A stretch of DNA of 64,000 nt from Nocardiopsis coralli (GTDB lineage: Bacteria; Actinomycetota; Actinomycetes; Streptosporangiales; Streptosporangiaceae): the NCBI RefSeq assembly GCF_014892575.1, contig NZ_JADBGI010000001.1, forward strand, positions 248,001 through 312,000, in the 5' to 3' direction. This document shows positions 54,960-64,000 of this stretch, piece by piece (position 1 is the first letter of the stretch; every line of letters begins with the position of its first letter). Made by a program: the position numbers and the translations under genes. The notes beneath the pieces are model-generated. The model saw only the letters and a list, made by a program, of their open reading frames with translations. It made no database searches and had not been told where the DNA came from.

Positions 54960-56404
54960 TGGGCATCCTCCTCGGTGATGAGGTCGACAACCTTTTCGAG
55001 CGCTGCCACGCGCGATCCCTTCACGATGATGACGTCTCCTGCACGCATCCGTTCACGCAGCGCGGCGGCGGCCGCCTCGGCGTCGGGAACCCGGATGCTC
55101 TCACCCTGCCAGTTCCCGTCGGCGGCGGCGCGCTCGGCCCCGGCGGCGATGCCCCGGGCCTGATCGCCGACGACGATCAGGTGCGCCACACCGGTCTCGG
55201 CGGCCAGGGCCCCGATGCGTTCGTGCGCCTGGTCGCCGTCCTCGCCCAGTTCGGCCATGTGGGCGAGCACAGCGATGGAGCGGCGGCCCTCGGCCAGGGC
55301 TCCCAGGGTGGTGAGCGCCGCCCGCATGGACTCGGGGTTGGCGTTGTAGGCGTCGTTGACGAAGGTCGTGCCCCCGTGCTCGGTGACCTCCATGCGCCAC
55401 CGGCTGACGGGGGTGGCCTCCCCGAGTGCGCGTGCGATCTCGTCGATGTCCATCCCGAGCTCGGCGGCGGCCGCGGCGGTGGCCAGTGCGTTGTGGACCT
55501 GGTGGGCGCCCACGAGCGAGAGGGTCACCTGCGCGCTGCGCCCGCCCAGGTTGAGGGTGAAGGCGGGGGCGCCGGTCCGGCCCAGGACGACGTCGGTGGC
55601 GCGCACGTCGGCGTCCTCGCCGGTGCCGTAGAGCACCACGCGCGCGGACGTGCGGGAGGCCATGGCGCGTACGCGCGGGTCGTCGGCGTTGAGTACCGCG
55701 ACCCCGCCCCGGCCGGGGGTGTCGCTGCCCGGCGGCAGGGACTCGACGAGCTCGCCCTTGGCCTTGGCGATGGCTTCGCGGTCGCCGAACTCGCCCATGT
55801 GGGCACTGCCGACGTTGAGGACGACGCCGATGCGGGGTGGCGCGACCTTGCACAGATGGGCGATGTGGCCGATGCCACGGGCCGCGACCTCGAGCACCAG
55901 GTTCCGGGTGCCCTCGTCGGCCCGCAGGACGGTCAGCGGGTGGCCGATCTCGTTGTTGAACGACCCGGCCGGCGCGACGGTCGGCCCGGTGTGGTCCACG
56001 ACCTGCGCGATGAGGTCCTTGGTGGTGGTCTTGCCGGAGGATCCGGTGACCCCGACGATCTGGGCCGCTTCGGATCCCCGCTCGGGGTCGCCGAGCTGCC
56101 GCGCCACGTAGGAGGCCAGGCGGGCCAGGGCCGCGACGACCTCGTCGTCACCGCCGTCCACCAGCAGGTGGGGCTCGTCGATCGGTCGCGAGGCCAGTAC
56201 CGCGACGGCTCCGGCCCCGACCGCCGTGGCGGCGAAGTCGTGGCCGTCCACGCGCTCGCCGCCCAGGGCCACGAACAGGGCGCCCGGGGCGACCTGTCGG
56301 GAGTCGATGACGACGGGACCGTCGACGACGGTGTCGGGGCGCGCTGATCCGCCGAGAGCGGTCTGGGTGATCTCAGCGATCCGATCGAGCGTGAGCGCGA
56401 TCAA
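54956..56404 (-). CDS. murF: UDP-MurNAc-tripeptide D-Ala-D-Ala ligase MurF
   Basis: 482 residues. IVGVTGSSGKTTTKDLI, NVGSAHMGEFG, NDAYNANPESMRAAL. Completes the pentapeptide. Start: TTG 56404 (giving MIALTLDRIAE, the usual actinobacterial opening) has GAGGAG 5 bases upstream, while GTG 56410 is only one base from it. So TTG is preferred. Confidence 0.95.
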   Translation of the reverse strand: MIALTLDRIAEITQTALGGSARPDTVVDGPVVIDSRQVAPGALFVALGGERVDGHDFAATAVGAGAVAVLASRPIDEPHLLVDGGDDEVVAALARLASYVARQLGDPERGSEAAQIVGVTGSSGKTTTKDLIAQVVDHTGPTVAPAGSFNNEIGHPLTVLRADEGTRNLVLEVAARGIGHIAHLCKVAPPRIGVVLNVGSAHMGEFGDREAIAKAKGELVESLPPGSDTPGRGGVAVLNADDPRVRAMASRTSARVVLYGTGEDADVRATDVVLGRTGAPAFTLNLGGRSAQVTLSLVGAHQVHNALATAAAAAELGMDIDEIARALGEATPVSRWRMEVTEHGGTTFVNDAYNANPESMRAALTTLGALAEGRRSIAVLAHMAELGEDGDQAHERIGALAAETGVAHLIVVGDQARGIAAGAERAAADGNWQGESIRVPDAEAAAAALRERMRAGDVIIVKGSRVAALEKVVDLITEEDAQ

Positions 56405-56768
56405 ATCCACTCCTCATGTCAGGCCCGGTCCACGACGCCTCGAGGGCGGATGGCCACCCGGCCGGAGTTTCAGGTCAGGGGATGGGCACCGCGGATGCCG
56501 TGTGCGACGCGCCGGGCCTCACCACGACGGCGGCCCGTGCCGCGTGCGTGGGCGCCCCAGTGGGCGGCACGTGTCGGGCTGCGATTGCCGGACCTACCTT
56601 AGAACATGTTGGGGTGTTCGAGGTCCTCACGGGGCCCGTGTGAAGCAATGTGCTCCACTTCGTGACCGCATTCGGGGGTCCGGCGCACGATCCGTGCGCC
56701 ACGGTACGGGGTACGGGCCGGGCCCGCACCCCGAGCGGGGGTGCTCCCGCGCGTGAGTGTCGCGCGGG
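56405..56768. other. murE-murF gap, no gene
   Basis: About 360 bases without a supportable gene, unusual because murE and murF are often abutting. Contains the hairpin GCACCCC/GGGGTGC (56726-56732 with 56738-56744) just past the murE stop, and on the minus strand TCTAAGGTAGG near 56600, whose TAAGGT could be a -10 for murF. Confidence 0.6.
56726..56744 (-). terminator. Hairpin after murE
   Basis: Perfect 7-bp stem GCACCCC / GGGGTGC with 5-base loop, 25 bases past the murE stop. Confidence 0.5.
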
Positions 56769-58427
56769 TCAGGGTGTGCGGTGGATGTCTCGCAGGGCGT
56801 CGCCGAGGCGCTCGCGGGCGCTGACCCGCAGGCGGTCCTCGATGGCCCCGCGCAGCACCTCGCGGTCGTCGAAGGGCAGGACCTCACCCTTGACGTACTG
56901 GCCGGTCTCATGGCCCTTGCCGGCCACGACCACGGTGTCGCCGGGTTCGGCACGGGCCACGGCAAGGCCGATCGCGGCGGCGCGGTCGAACTCCACGGTG
57001 ACGCGGGCGCGCTGGTCCTCCGGGACCTTCGTCACCCCCTCGAGCATCGCGGTGGCGATGGAGACCGGGTCCTCGGTACGGGGGTTGTCGTTGGTGACCA
57101 CGAGCTCGTCGGCCAGGCGGGCCGCGGCCTCGCCCATGAGGGGGCGTTTGGCCCGGTCGCGGTCCCCGCCGCAGCCCACGACCATGTGGACGCGCCCCTC
57201 GGTGGTCTCGCGCAGCGCCGTCAGGACCGCCTCGATCGCACCCGGTTTGTGGGAGTAGTCGACGATGGCGGTGAAGTCTTGCAGGTGGGCGGTGTTGCCC
57301 TGCGCCACGACGGGTTCCATGCGGCCGGGCACCCCCGGTGCGGCGGCCACACCCTCGATGGCGGTCTCCAGCGGGACGCCGGCCTCGACGAGCCCGACGA
57401 TCGCCGCCATGGCGTTGGAGATGTTGAAGGGGCCGGGCAGGGCGACCGACGCCTTGGCCTCCATCCCGCCCGGTCCGACGATCCGGAAGGTGCTGCCGGT
57501 GTTGCCCATGTGCACGTCGACGGCGCGCCAGTCGGGGTTCATCGCGGTGGAGGGGTCGGCGTCGGTGAAGCCCTCCACGCCGAAGGTGGTGACCGGGACG
57601 CGGCCGTCCCCGGCGACCATGTCGACCAGGGCGCGGCCGAAGCGGTCGTCGGCGTTGACCACGGCGATGTCGCAGTAATCGGGGCTGAAGAGACGGGCCT
57701 TGGTCTCGAAGTAGTCGCGCAGGTCGGGGTGGAAGTCCAGGTGGTCCTGCGACAGGTTCGTGAAGACCGCGACGTCGTAACGGGTTCCGCCGACCCGGCC
57801 CAGGGCCAGGGCGTGGCTGGAGACCTCCATGGCGGCGGAGGTGACCCCGCGCTCGCGCATGAGGGCGAAGAGGCCGTGCAGGTCCGTGGCCTCGGGGGTG
57901 GTGAGGGAGGACTGGACGCGCTCGTCGCCGACCCTCATCTCCACGGTTCCGACCAGGCCGGTGCTCATGCCGGCGGCGCGCAGCCCGGACTCGACCAGGT
58001 AGGTGACCGTGGTCTTACCGCTGGTTCCGGTGGTCCCGACCAGGAGGAGGTCGCCGGCCGGGTCGCCGAAGACCCAGGAGGCGGCGCGGCCGAGCGCGGC
58101 GCGGGCATCGGGGACCACCAGGACGGGGATCCCGGTGGCGGCGGCTCTGTCGGCCCCGGCCCGGTCGGTCATGATCGCCGCGGCGCCCGCGCGGGCGACC
58201 TGGTCGGCGAAGTCGGCGCCGTGGGCGCGCGTTCCGGGCAGGGCCGCGTACAGGACGCCGGGCCCGGCCTGGCGGGAGTCGTGGGTGATGCCGCGTACGT
58301 GCACTTCCCTGCTGGGCGCCTCCTCGGGGGTGTCGGGGCGCAGGTCCGGGCGCAGGAGAGTGGTGTCCGGCCCGAGCAGCGTCGCGAGGGCGGACAGCGG
58401 ACGGAGTTGAGTGTGTTCAGGTCGCAT
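56769..58427 (-). CDS. murE: UDP-MurNAc-tripeptide synthetase MurE (meso-DAP type)
   Basis: 552 residues. ITHDSRQAGPGVLYAALPG, ATP site GTTGTSGKTT, SSHALALGRV, NLSQDHLDFH, and the DNPR motif (NDNPRTEDP) typical of enzymes adding meso-diaminopimelate. ATG 58427 preferred; GTG 58439 upstream in frame is possible and neither has a strong ribosome site. Confidence 0.96.
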   Translation of the reverse strand: MRPEHTQLRPLSALATLLGPDTTLLRPDLRPDTPEEAPSREVHVRGITHDSRQAGPGVLYAALPGTRAHGADFADQVARAGAAAIMTDRAGADRAAATGIPVLVVPDARAALGRAASWVFGDPAGDLLLVGTTGTSGKTTVTYLVESGLRAAGMSTGLVGTVEMRVGDERVQSSLTTPEATDLHGLFALMRERGVTSAAMEVSSHALALGRVGGTRYDVAVFTNLSQDHLDFHPDLRDYFETKARLFSPDYCDIAVVNADDRFGRALVDMVAGDGRVPVTTFGVEGFTDADPSTAMNPDWRAVDVHMGNTGSTFRIVGPGGMEAKASVALPGPFNISNAMAAIVGLVEAGVPLETAIEGVAAAPGVPGRMEPVVAQGNTAHLQDFTAIVDYSHKPGAIEAVLTALRETTEGRVHMVVGCGGDRDRAKRPLMGEAAARLADELVVTNDNPRTEDPVSIATAMLEGVTKVPEDQRARVTVEFDRAAAIGLAVARAEPGDTVVVAGKGHETGQYVKGEVLPFDDREVLRGAIEDRLRVSARERLGDALRDIHRTP

Positions 58428-58651
58428 TACCGGTGGCACGTGTGGAGGGTAACGGGTGTCGGGGACCGCTCGGTAATTTCCACGCTGGCTGCGGTGGCAC
58501 TCGTGCGAGCGGCGGTGAGTCCCAGGTTACCGGGGGTGCGGGACCCCGTCCCGGGTTCCGGGGAAGGTCGGCTGGAAGCAGGGGTCGGGCGGCCGGTGAC
58601 GGAGGGCCGTGGGAACGGGGACGGAGGGCCTAGCGTGGAAGGACGGAGGGG

Positions 58652-59572
58652 GTGATCTGTGTGGGCAGGACGGGCACGTCCGCGAGGCCCTTGGTCCTGG
58701 ACGGCGGTCTGGCGACCCGGTTGGAGTCCTACGGCTGTGACCTGGGCGACGCGCTGTGGTCGGCGCGGCTGTTGGTGGAGGACCCCGCGGTGATCCGGCG
58801 CGCGCACCGGGACTTCTTCGAGGCGGGCGCGGACGTGGCGATCGCCGCCGGGTACCAGGCGAACGTTCCGGCGTTGACGGCCCGCGGGCTGGCCCGGTCG
58901 GAGGCCGTGCGGGTGGTGGCGAGCTCGGTGGAGATGGCACGGGCCGAGCGCGACGCCCACGGGTCGGGGCTGGTCGCGGCGGGCGTGGGGCCGTACGGGG
59001 CGTTCCTGGCGGACGGCTCGGAGTACACCGGTTCCTACGGGCTCGACGAGGAGGGCCTGTACCGGTGGCACCGGGAACGCTGGCACGTGCTGGCCGACTC
59101 GGGTGCGGACCTGATGGCGTGCGAGACCGTGCCGTCCCTGCCCGAGGTGCGGGCGCTGCGGCGGTTGCTGGCGGAGACGCCGGGCGTGCGGGCGTGGGTG
59201 AGCCTGACGTGCCGTGACGATTCCCGCATCAGCGACGGCACCCCGCTGCGGGACGTGGTGGCCGAGCTGGCGCCCGCGTACGCGGAGGGTTCCCTCGTGG
59301 CCGTGGGCGTGAACTGTGTGGCCCCGAGCAAGGTGCCCGCCCTCGTACGCACGGTCGCCGAGGCGGGTGTGGACGCGGTGGCCTACCCCAACTCCGGTGA
59401 GCTGTGGGACGCGGTGTCGCGCCAGTGGACGGGCACGAGCGAGCCCGCCGATTTCGGGGCCGCCGCGGTGGAGTGGTGGCGCGCGGGCGCGGTGCTCGTC
59501 GGAGGGTGCTGCCGGACCGGGCCCGAGCACATCGCCGAGGTCCGTGCCCACGTGGACCGCGCCGTCGCCTGA
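58652..59572 (+). CDS. mmuM: Homocysteine S-methyltransferase, MmuM type, inserted in the dcw cluster
   Basis: 306 residues. Zinc ligands Cys222 (VGVNCVAP), Cys286 and Cys287 (GGCCRTGPEH). LVLDGGLATRLE and AGYQANVPAL are also typical. It methylates homocysteine to methionine using S-methylmethionine or SAM. GTG 58652 is very near GGAGGGG; GTG 58661 (VGRTGTSARP) would have better spacing. It is on the opposite strand to all its dcw neighbours and is followed by the repeat region. Confidence 0.92.
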   Translation: MICVGRTGTSARPLVLDGGLATRLESYGCDLGDALWSARLLVEDPAVIRRAHRDFFEAGADVAIAAGYQANVPALTARGLARSEAVRVVASSVEMARAERDAHGSGLVAAGVGPYGAFLADGSEYTGSYGLDEEGLYRWHRERWHVLADSGADLMACETVPSLPEVRALRRLLAETPGVRAWVSLTCRDDSRISDGTPLRDVVAELAPAYAEGSLVAVGVNCVAPSKVPALVRTVAEAGVDAVAYPNSGELWDAVSRQWTGTSEPADFGAAAVEWWRAGAVLVGGCCRTGPEHIAEVRAHVDRAVA

Positions 59573-60506
59573 ACCCGTCCCGTCGGCGCCACCGACTCGG
59601 TCGGCGCGGACGCATGGACCGAAGCATGAGCTCGACGCCGGGCGTCGGCACAGCCGACGCACGCACAGAGCCCCGATGCCCCCGATGCGGAAGAGGCAAG
59701 AACCGAAGGTACGGGAGGCCGGCGCAGCCGACGAGTACAAGCACCCGACGCACGTCGACGTTCAAGGTCCGTCTCGTGGGCCGGACCGGAAGCCCAAAAG
59801 GCCAGAACCCACGGCGACCGTCCCCCACGCGCGCGAAGCGCGAGCCCGTACTCCTCACAGTGCCCGAGAGAAGCGACCGGTGACGGGTTCTGACTCGGTC
59901 GGCGCGATCGCATGGACCGGAGCATGAGCTCGACGCCGGGCGTCGGCACTGCCGACGAGCACGCCGAGCCGAGTGCCATGATCCGACACGCGTCGACGTT
60001 CAAGGTCCGGCTCGTGGGCCGGGCCGGAAGCGCAAGGGGCCAGATCCCACGGCGACCGTCCCCCCACGCGCGCGAAGCGCGAGCGCGTGCGCCTCACGGC
60101 GCCCGAGAGGGGCGGCCGGTGCCTGTGCCGTGTGCCGACTCGGTCAGCGCCGACACGTGGCCCGGAGCGTGCGCTCGACATCGAGTGTCGGCGCAGCCGA
60201 CGGACGGACTGAGCCGGGCCGGGCCGGGCGGACGCACAGGTCGAACGCACCGCCCTGGTCCGGGGACGCGCCGACGGGCCCCTCTCGTGGGGAGGGTCCA
60301 TCAGAACCGGTCGGCACGACTCCCTGTCAGCAGACGAGTACACCCTGACGCACACACAGGGCCCCGATGCGCCGGTACGACGCAAGAACCGAAGGCACGG
60401 GAGGTCGGCGCAGCCGACGGCCGAGCCGGGTGAGCACAGACCTCCGGCACGAGACTCGGCCCGCGGACGGGGACCCATGCCCCGCACAACAACAGCACGG
60501 TACGCC
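59573..60506. repeat. Non-coding mosaic of long imperfect repeats (family B) with mini-hairpins
   Basis: Over 900 bases without a supportable gene. GACTCGGTCGGCGCG and the 60-odd bases after it begin at 59594, 59892 (298 apart) and, more diverged, 60137. A 145-base block with CGTCGACGTTCAAGGTCCG starts at 59753 and 59991. A third module, GCAAGAACCGAAGG plus GGGAGG, is at 59697 and 60383. The stem-loop GTCGGC-NNN-GCCGAC recurs at 59644, 59941, 60187, 60404 and degenerate at 59718; CGCGC-GAA-GCGCG recurs at about 59830 and 60069. Confidence 0.75.
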
Positions 60507-60541
60507 GCGCCGGGCGGGGGCGCGTCTCCCCCGCCCGGCGC
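60507..60541 (-). terminator. ftsI terminator
   Basis: Perfect 14-bp stem GCGCCGGGCGGGGG / CCCCCGCCCGGCGC, 7-base loop, immediately past the ftsI stop. It ends the rsmH-ftsL-ftsI transcript. Confidence 0.7.
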
Positions 60542-60545
60542 GGGC

Positions 60546-62516
60546 TCAGCCCTCGTCCTCCAGCAGGCGGATGTTGGGCGGGTCCTCGTCCGTCGGCGGC
60601 ACACGTTCGGACTTGAGCGCGAAGCTCATGATGTCGTTGAAGACCGGCCCGGCCGCCTCGCCGCCGTAGTAGGCGCTCTGCGGGTTGTGCAGCACGACCT
60701 GCACGACGATCTCGGGGTCGTCGGCCGGGGCGAAGCCCGCGAAGGTCGCGGTGTACCCGCCGTCGTCGTAGGTCCCGGTCTCGGGGTTGATCCGGTTCGC
60801 GGTACCGGTCTTGCCCGCCACGCGGTACCCGTCGATGCGGGCCTGCGGCGCCGTGCCCTCGTCCGAGGTGACCGCCTCCAGCATCAGCGCCAGCTCATCG
60901 GCCGTGTCCTCGCTGAGCACCCGGGTGCTCTCGCGCTCCTCGGCCGCGGTGAACTCCCCCTCGGGGTCGACGGTCCCGGCGATGACCGTGGGATCGACGC
61001 GCTCGCCGCCGTTGGCGATGGTCGCGTAGACCGAGGCCATCTGCGCCGCGTTGACCGACAGGCCGTGGCCGATGGAGACCGACGGCAGCTGGGTGCCCCA
61101 CCAGTCGTCGGGGTCGGTCAGCACACCGGTCTCCTCCCCCGGCAGGTCCAGCCCGGTGGGCTGGCCCAGCCCGAAGGCGTCCATGTAGGTGTGCAGGTTC
61201 TGCGCCCCGACCTCGTCGGCGACCTTGATGGTGCCCACGTTGCTGGACTGCGCCATGATCCCGTTGACCGTGAGCCGCTGGGTGCCGTTGTTCTCGGCGT
61301 TGCGGAACGTCTGGTCGTAGTACTGCAGCGAGTACGGAACGGTGAAGACGCTCTCGGGGGTCGTCGCCCCTTCCTCCAGCGCCGAACCGACGGTGATGAC
61401 CTTGTTGGTACTGCCGGGTTCGAACGTCTCGGCAACCGCCCCGTTCGACCAGTCCTCCGCGGTGGTCTCGCCCACGTCGTCCTGGGAGTAGGTCGGGTAG
61501 TCGGCCATCGCCAGCACCTCCCCGTCGGGACGGGTCACGATGGCGCTGCCGCCCTCGGCGTCCAGGGCCTCGACCTGTTCGGCCAGGGTCTGGGCGGTGT
61601 GCCACTGGATGTCGCGGTCCAGGGTCAGGCGCACGTCCTGGCCGGGCTCGGGCTCGCGCACCAGGCCTCCGGCCATGGGGATCTGCGTGCCGTCGTTGGC
61701 GACCTCGACCTGGCGCTTGCCGGCCTCACCGGCGAGCGTCTCGTCCAGGTAGCCCTCGAGCCCCTCCAGGCCGTGGCCCTCCGCGCCGACGAACCCGACC
61801 AGGTCGGCCGCGCCCGTCTCGTCGGGGTAGACACGCTCGTAGTCGACCTCGGCGCCCACACCGGACAGCCCCAGGTCCCGGAACTCGTACCAGTCCTCGG
61901 GACGCACCCCGTCGGTCACGACCTGGTACCGGCTGGGTGCCGCGTCGACCTTCGCCGCGACCTCGTCGGCCTCCAGGTCGAAGCGTTCGGTCAGCTCCGA
62001 GACGACCCGGTCGCGCTCGTCCGGGTCGATGTCCTCGGGGTCGACGAAGACCGTGCGCACCTCGACCGACAACGCGAACGGGTTCCCGCCGGCATCGGTG
62101 ATCTGCCCGCGCAGGGTGGGCACGTCGATGGTCTGCAGGCGCAGCTCGGAGGCGGCCGCGGCGTACTCCTCCGCGTCGAACCCCTGGATCTGGGTCAACC
62201 GCCCGGCGAAGAGCACCATGATCACCACGATGAGCACACCGGTGATCTTCAGGCGCTTCTTCGGGTCGCCCCGCCGGAACGTACGGCGCAGCAGCGGCGG
62301 CGGGGGCGGCGGGGCCGACGCCCGCGCGGACCTGGCCTTGCGCACGTCGCGCGCGCCCGAGCGGGCGGCACCGGTCCGGCCGGTACCACCCGAACGGGTC
62401 CCACCGTCGGGGCGGCGGGGTTCGCGCTGGGGGCGCTTGTTGGGACGCGAGCCCGAACGGCTCGTCGCTCCCGGCCTGCGGGGATCACGCGGGCGCCGGT
62501 CGCGGGACGAACTCAC
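60546..62516 (-). CDS. ftsI: Septal penicillin-binding protein FtsI (PBP3)
   Basis: 656 residues. A long Arg/Pro-rich cytoplasmic tail (1-85), one membrane helix (93-106), dimerisation domain, then transpeptidase with SxxK at S369-K372 (PGSTNK), SSN at 424-426 and KTGT at 569-572. Cross-links septal wall. GTG 62516 overlaps the ftsL stop by 4 bases. Confidence 0.96.
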   Translation of the reverse strand: MSSSRDRRPRDPRRPGATSRSGSRPNKRPQREPRRPDGGTRSGGTGRTGAARSGARDVRKARSARASAPPPPPPLLRRTFRRGDPKKRLKITGVLIVVIMVLFAGRLTQIQGFDAEEYAAAASELRLQTIDVPTLRGQITDAGGNPFALSVEVRTVFVDPEDIDPDERDRVVSELTERFDLEADEVAAKVDAAPSRYQVVTDGVRPEDWYEFRDLGLSGVGAEVDYERVYPDETGAADLVGFVGAEGHGLEGLEGYLDETLAGEAGKRQVEVANDGTQIPMAGGLVREPEPGQDVRLTLDRDIQWHTAQTLAEQVEALDAEGGSAIVTRPDGEVLAMADYPTYSQDDVGETTAEDWSNGAVAETFEPGSTNKVITVGSALEEGATTPESVFTVPYSLQYYDQTFRNAENNGTQRLTVNGIMAQSSNVGTIKVADEVGAQNLHTYMDAFGLGQPTGLDLPGEETGVLTDPDDWWGTQLPSVSIGHGLSVNAAQMASVYATIANGGERVDPTVIAGTVDPEGEFTAAEERESTRVLSEDTADELALMLEAVTSDEGTAPQARIDGYRVAGKTGTANRINPETGTYDDGGYTATFAGFAPADDPEIVVQVVLHNPQSAYYGGEAAGPVFNDIMSFALKSERVPPTDEDPPNIRLLEDEG

Positions 62517-62938
62517 TCGGCGCCTCCCTGCCCGCCGATGACCTCACCGTTGTCCGGGTCGAGGAAGAGCGGGGCCTCCCCCTGCTCCATGCCCATGTCC
62601 TCGGCCTCCTCCGCGATCCTGTCGGTGTTCTCCAGGTGGGCGACCTCGTCCTGGAGCTGCTGTTCCTGGTACGAGAGCTCCTGGTTCTGCGACTGCAGGC
62701 TCGTGATGGCGTAGGCCTCCTGGGCCACGACGCTGCGCAGCACCAACAGGCTCATCAGCGCCGCACCCAACAGGCACAGCACGAGCAGGACGAAGGGGAT
62801 GCGCGGGGCCCGCGACCGGTGCGCAGCGCTCCCCCCGGACGACGGTTTCGGCGCCGGACGCGCGGGTTCGGCCTTGCTCGGCGCTGCGCTGCCCCGGCCC
62901 TCGCGCGTGGGACTGCGGCGCGTGGTCGTCGTGCTCAT
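62513..62938 (-). CDS. ftsL: Cell division protein FtsL
   Basis: 141 residues: basic N-terminal tail, one membrane helix (PFVLLVLCLLGAALMSLLVL), then a leucine-zipper-like coiled coil (SLQSQNQELSYQEQQLQDEV). Partner of FtsQ and FtsB/DivIC. Position between rsmH and ftsI confirms identity. ATG 62938; the hinge and end EAPLFLDPDNGEVIGG are typical. Confidence 0.93.
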   Translation of the reverse strand: MSTTTTRRSPTREGRGSAAPSKAEPARPAPKPSSGGSAAHRSRAPRIPFVLLVLCLLGAALMSLLVLRSVVAQEAYAITSLQSQNQELSYQEQQLQDEVAHLENTDRIAEEAEDMGMEQGEAPLFLDPDNGEVIGGQGGAE

Positions 62939-62950
62939 CTGCTCTCCCTG

Positions 62951-64000
62951 CTACCGCGAAGGTCCGCGCACCCGTTCGGCGGCACGGAGCCGAGCCGAGC
63001 GGGCACGCGGGTTCTGTTCGTTCTCTTCGTCCGTCGGTAGTTCCGCCCCACGGGTCAGGAGGCGGAGTTCCGGTTGCCGGTCCGGGAGGGGTACGGGCAG
63101 GTCGGCGGGGGTGGTGTCCTTGGCCAGGTCGGCGAGCGCGCGCTTGGTCCTGCGGTCCTCCAGCGAGTGGTAGGACAGCACGGCGATGCGGCCGCCCACC
63201 GCCAACCGCGAGAGCGCGGCGGGGAGGGCGTCCTCGAGGATGGACAGCTCGGCGTTGACCTCGATACGCAGCCCCTGGAAGGTGCGCTTGGCCGGGTGGC
63301 CGCCGGTGCGCCGGGTCGCGGCGGGGATCGCCTCGCGGACCAGTTCGGCGAGCTCGCTGGTGGAGTCCAGGGGCCCCTTGGCGCGGCGGCGCTCGATGGC
63401 GCGGGCGATGCGGGAGGCGAAGCGCTCCTCCCCGTGCACACGCAGCACGCGGGTGAGCTCGGCGACCGGGTACGTGTTGACCACGTCGGCGGCGGTGAGC
63501 TCCTGGGTGCGGTCCATGCGCATGTCGAGGGGCGCGTCGTGCGCGTAGGCGAAACCGCGGTCGGTCTCGTCCAGCTGCGGCGAGGACACACCCAGGTCGA
63601 GCAGGACCGCCTGCGCCTGGCCCACCCCGGCCTCGTCCAGCGCACCGGGGATGTCGGAGTAGACCGTGTGCACGAAGTGGGTGCGGTCGGCGTAGGGCTC
63701 CAGGCGCCGGGCGCTGCGTTCGAGGGCGCTGGTGTCGCGGTCCACCCCGACCAGGCGCATCTCGGGGCAGGCCTTGAGCAGGGCCTCGGAGTGTCCGCCC
63801 AGGCCGAGGGTGCCGTCGACGAGGACGGCTCCCGGTTCGGTGAGGGCGGGGGCGAGCAGTTCGACGATGCGGTCGAGCATGACCGGAACGTGGAGGGGGT
63901 CGAGCCCTTCCCGGGCCGCGCGGACGCGGTCGGCCAGGTCGGCGCCCAGGGTGCTGCCGTCTGTGCTGTGCTGCTGCGCGTCGTCCCCGTCGGGACGATC
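62951..64000 (-). CDS. rsmH: 16S rRNA m4C1402 methyltransferase RsmH (5' end outside window)
   Basis: SAM-dependent methylase: [62 protein letters not shown]. The frame stays open through 64000. The conserved HVPVM comes just before ATG 63880, and no ATG, GTG or TTG is in frame between there and the edge, so the true start lies outside the window. Confidence 0.96.
   Translation of the reverse strand, partial: DRPDGDDAQQHSTDGSTLGADLADRVRAAREGLDPLHVPVMLDRIVELLAPALTEPGAVLVDGTLGLGGHSEALLKACPEMRLVGVDRDTSALERSARRLEPYADRTHFVHTVYSDIPGALDEAGVGQAQAVLLDLGVSSPQLDETDRGFAYAHDAPLDMRMDRTQELTAADVVNTYPVAELTRVLRVHGEERFASRIARAIERRRAKGPLDSTSELAELVREAIPAATRRTGGHPAKRTFQGLRIEVNAELSILEDALPAALSRLAVGGRIAVLSYHSLEDRRTKRALADLAKDTTPADLPVPLPDRQPELRLLTRGAELPTDEENEQNPRARSARLRAAERVRGPSR

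Noticed and set aside
56590-56625. LexA/SOS box between murE and murF
   Set aside because: TCGAAC and GTTC half sites are present on the minus strand but 10 bases apart; the actinobacterial SOS box needs 4.
59594-60420. CRISPR array
   Set aside because: Units are long (60-150 bases), imperfect and irregularly spaced, with no cas genes.
59855-60604. Possible 249-residue protein on the minus strand in repeat region B
   Set aside because: The repeat copies fall in different reading frames within it and it overlaps the end of ftsI; no ribosome site or domain.

Overview
This window is chromosomal DNA of a very GC-rich actinobacterium. The gene order his operon - dnaE - rluD - lspA - traR/dksA - ileS - divIVA - yggT - sepF - ylmE - pgeF - ftsZ - ftsQ - murC - murG - ftsW - murD - mraY - murF - murE - ftsI - ftsL - rsmH matches the arrangement known from Streptomyces and its relatives. 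PriA in place of a plain HisA, an actinobacterial T-box before ileS, SepF plus Wag31-type DivIVA, and an FtsZ beginning [10 protein letters not shown] all agree. A Nocardiopsis-like member of the Streptosporangiales is my best guess; the genus is inference. No rRNA, tRNA, prophage, insertion sequence or CRISPR array was found.

Layout. 1-3389: a two-gene heterodimeric ABC exporter (one gene cut by the left edge). 3753-5326: two tandem secreted peptidoglycan-binding-like proteins. 5496-11040: hisD-hisC-hisB-(53-aa membrane protein)-hisH-priA-hisF, all minus. 11292-16734: ferritin under a probable iron-box region, a LON-domain protein, YbaK deacylase, acyl-CoA synthetase, a membrane protein and a DinB-like protein. 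16735-17535 is a non-coding repeat-rich gap. 17536-28000: PadR regulator, dnaE, EEP-family enzyme, chorismate mutase with a structured leader, hotdog thioesterase, GNAT, AraC regulator and azlCD. 27717-33573: a ThDP-dependent enzyme and a sulfonate/alkane-type ABC uptake operon with an FMN-dependent monooxygenase. 33678-36130: rluD, lspA, a DksA/TraR-type regulator and a small protein. 36191-39676: T-box plus ileS. 39792-64000: the division and cell-wall (dcw) cluster on the minus strand.

The right half makes peptidoglycan precursors (MurC-F, MraY, MurG), flips or polymerises and cross-links them (FtsW, FtsI), and positions the septum and poles (FtsZ, FtsQ, FtsL, SepF, DivIVA). An unusual membrane-anchored, about 420-residue acidic disordered protein lies beside DivIVA. 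The dcw cluster is interrupted between murE and ftsI by a plus-strand homocysteine S-methyltransferase gene and nearly 1 kb of imperfect mosaic repeats carrying a recurring mini-hairpin.

Other points worth attention: degenerate ATPase residues in one exporter subunit; a GXHH active-site signature in the type-2-like IleRS; tandem CCTAAC motifs before ferritin; a dyad at the leaderless-looking his promoter; and a non-canonical ATC codon behind a perfect Shine-Dalgarno sequence in the sulfonate-binding lipoprotein gene.
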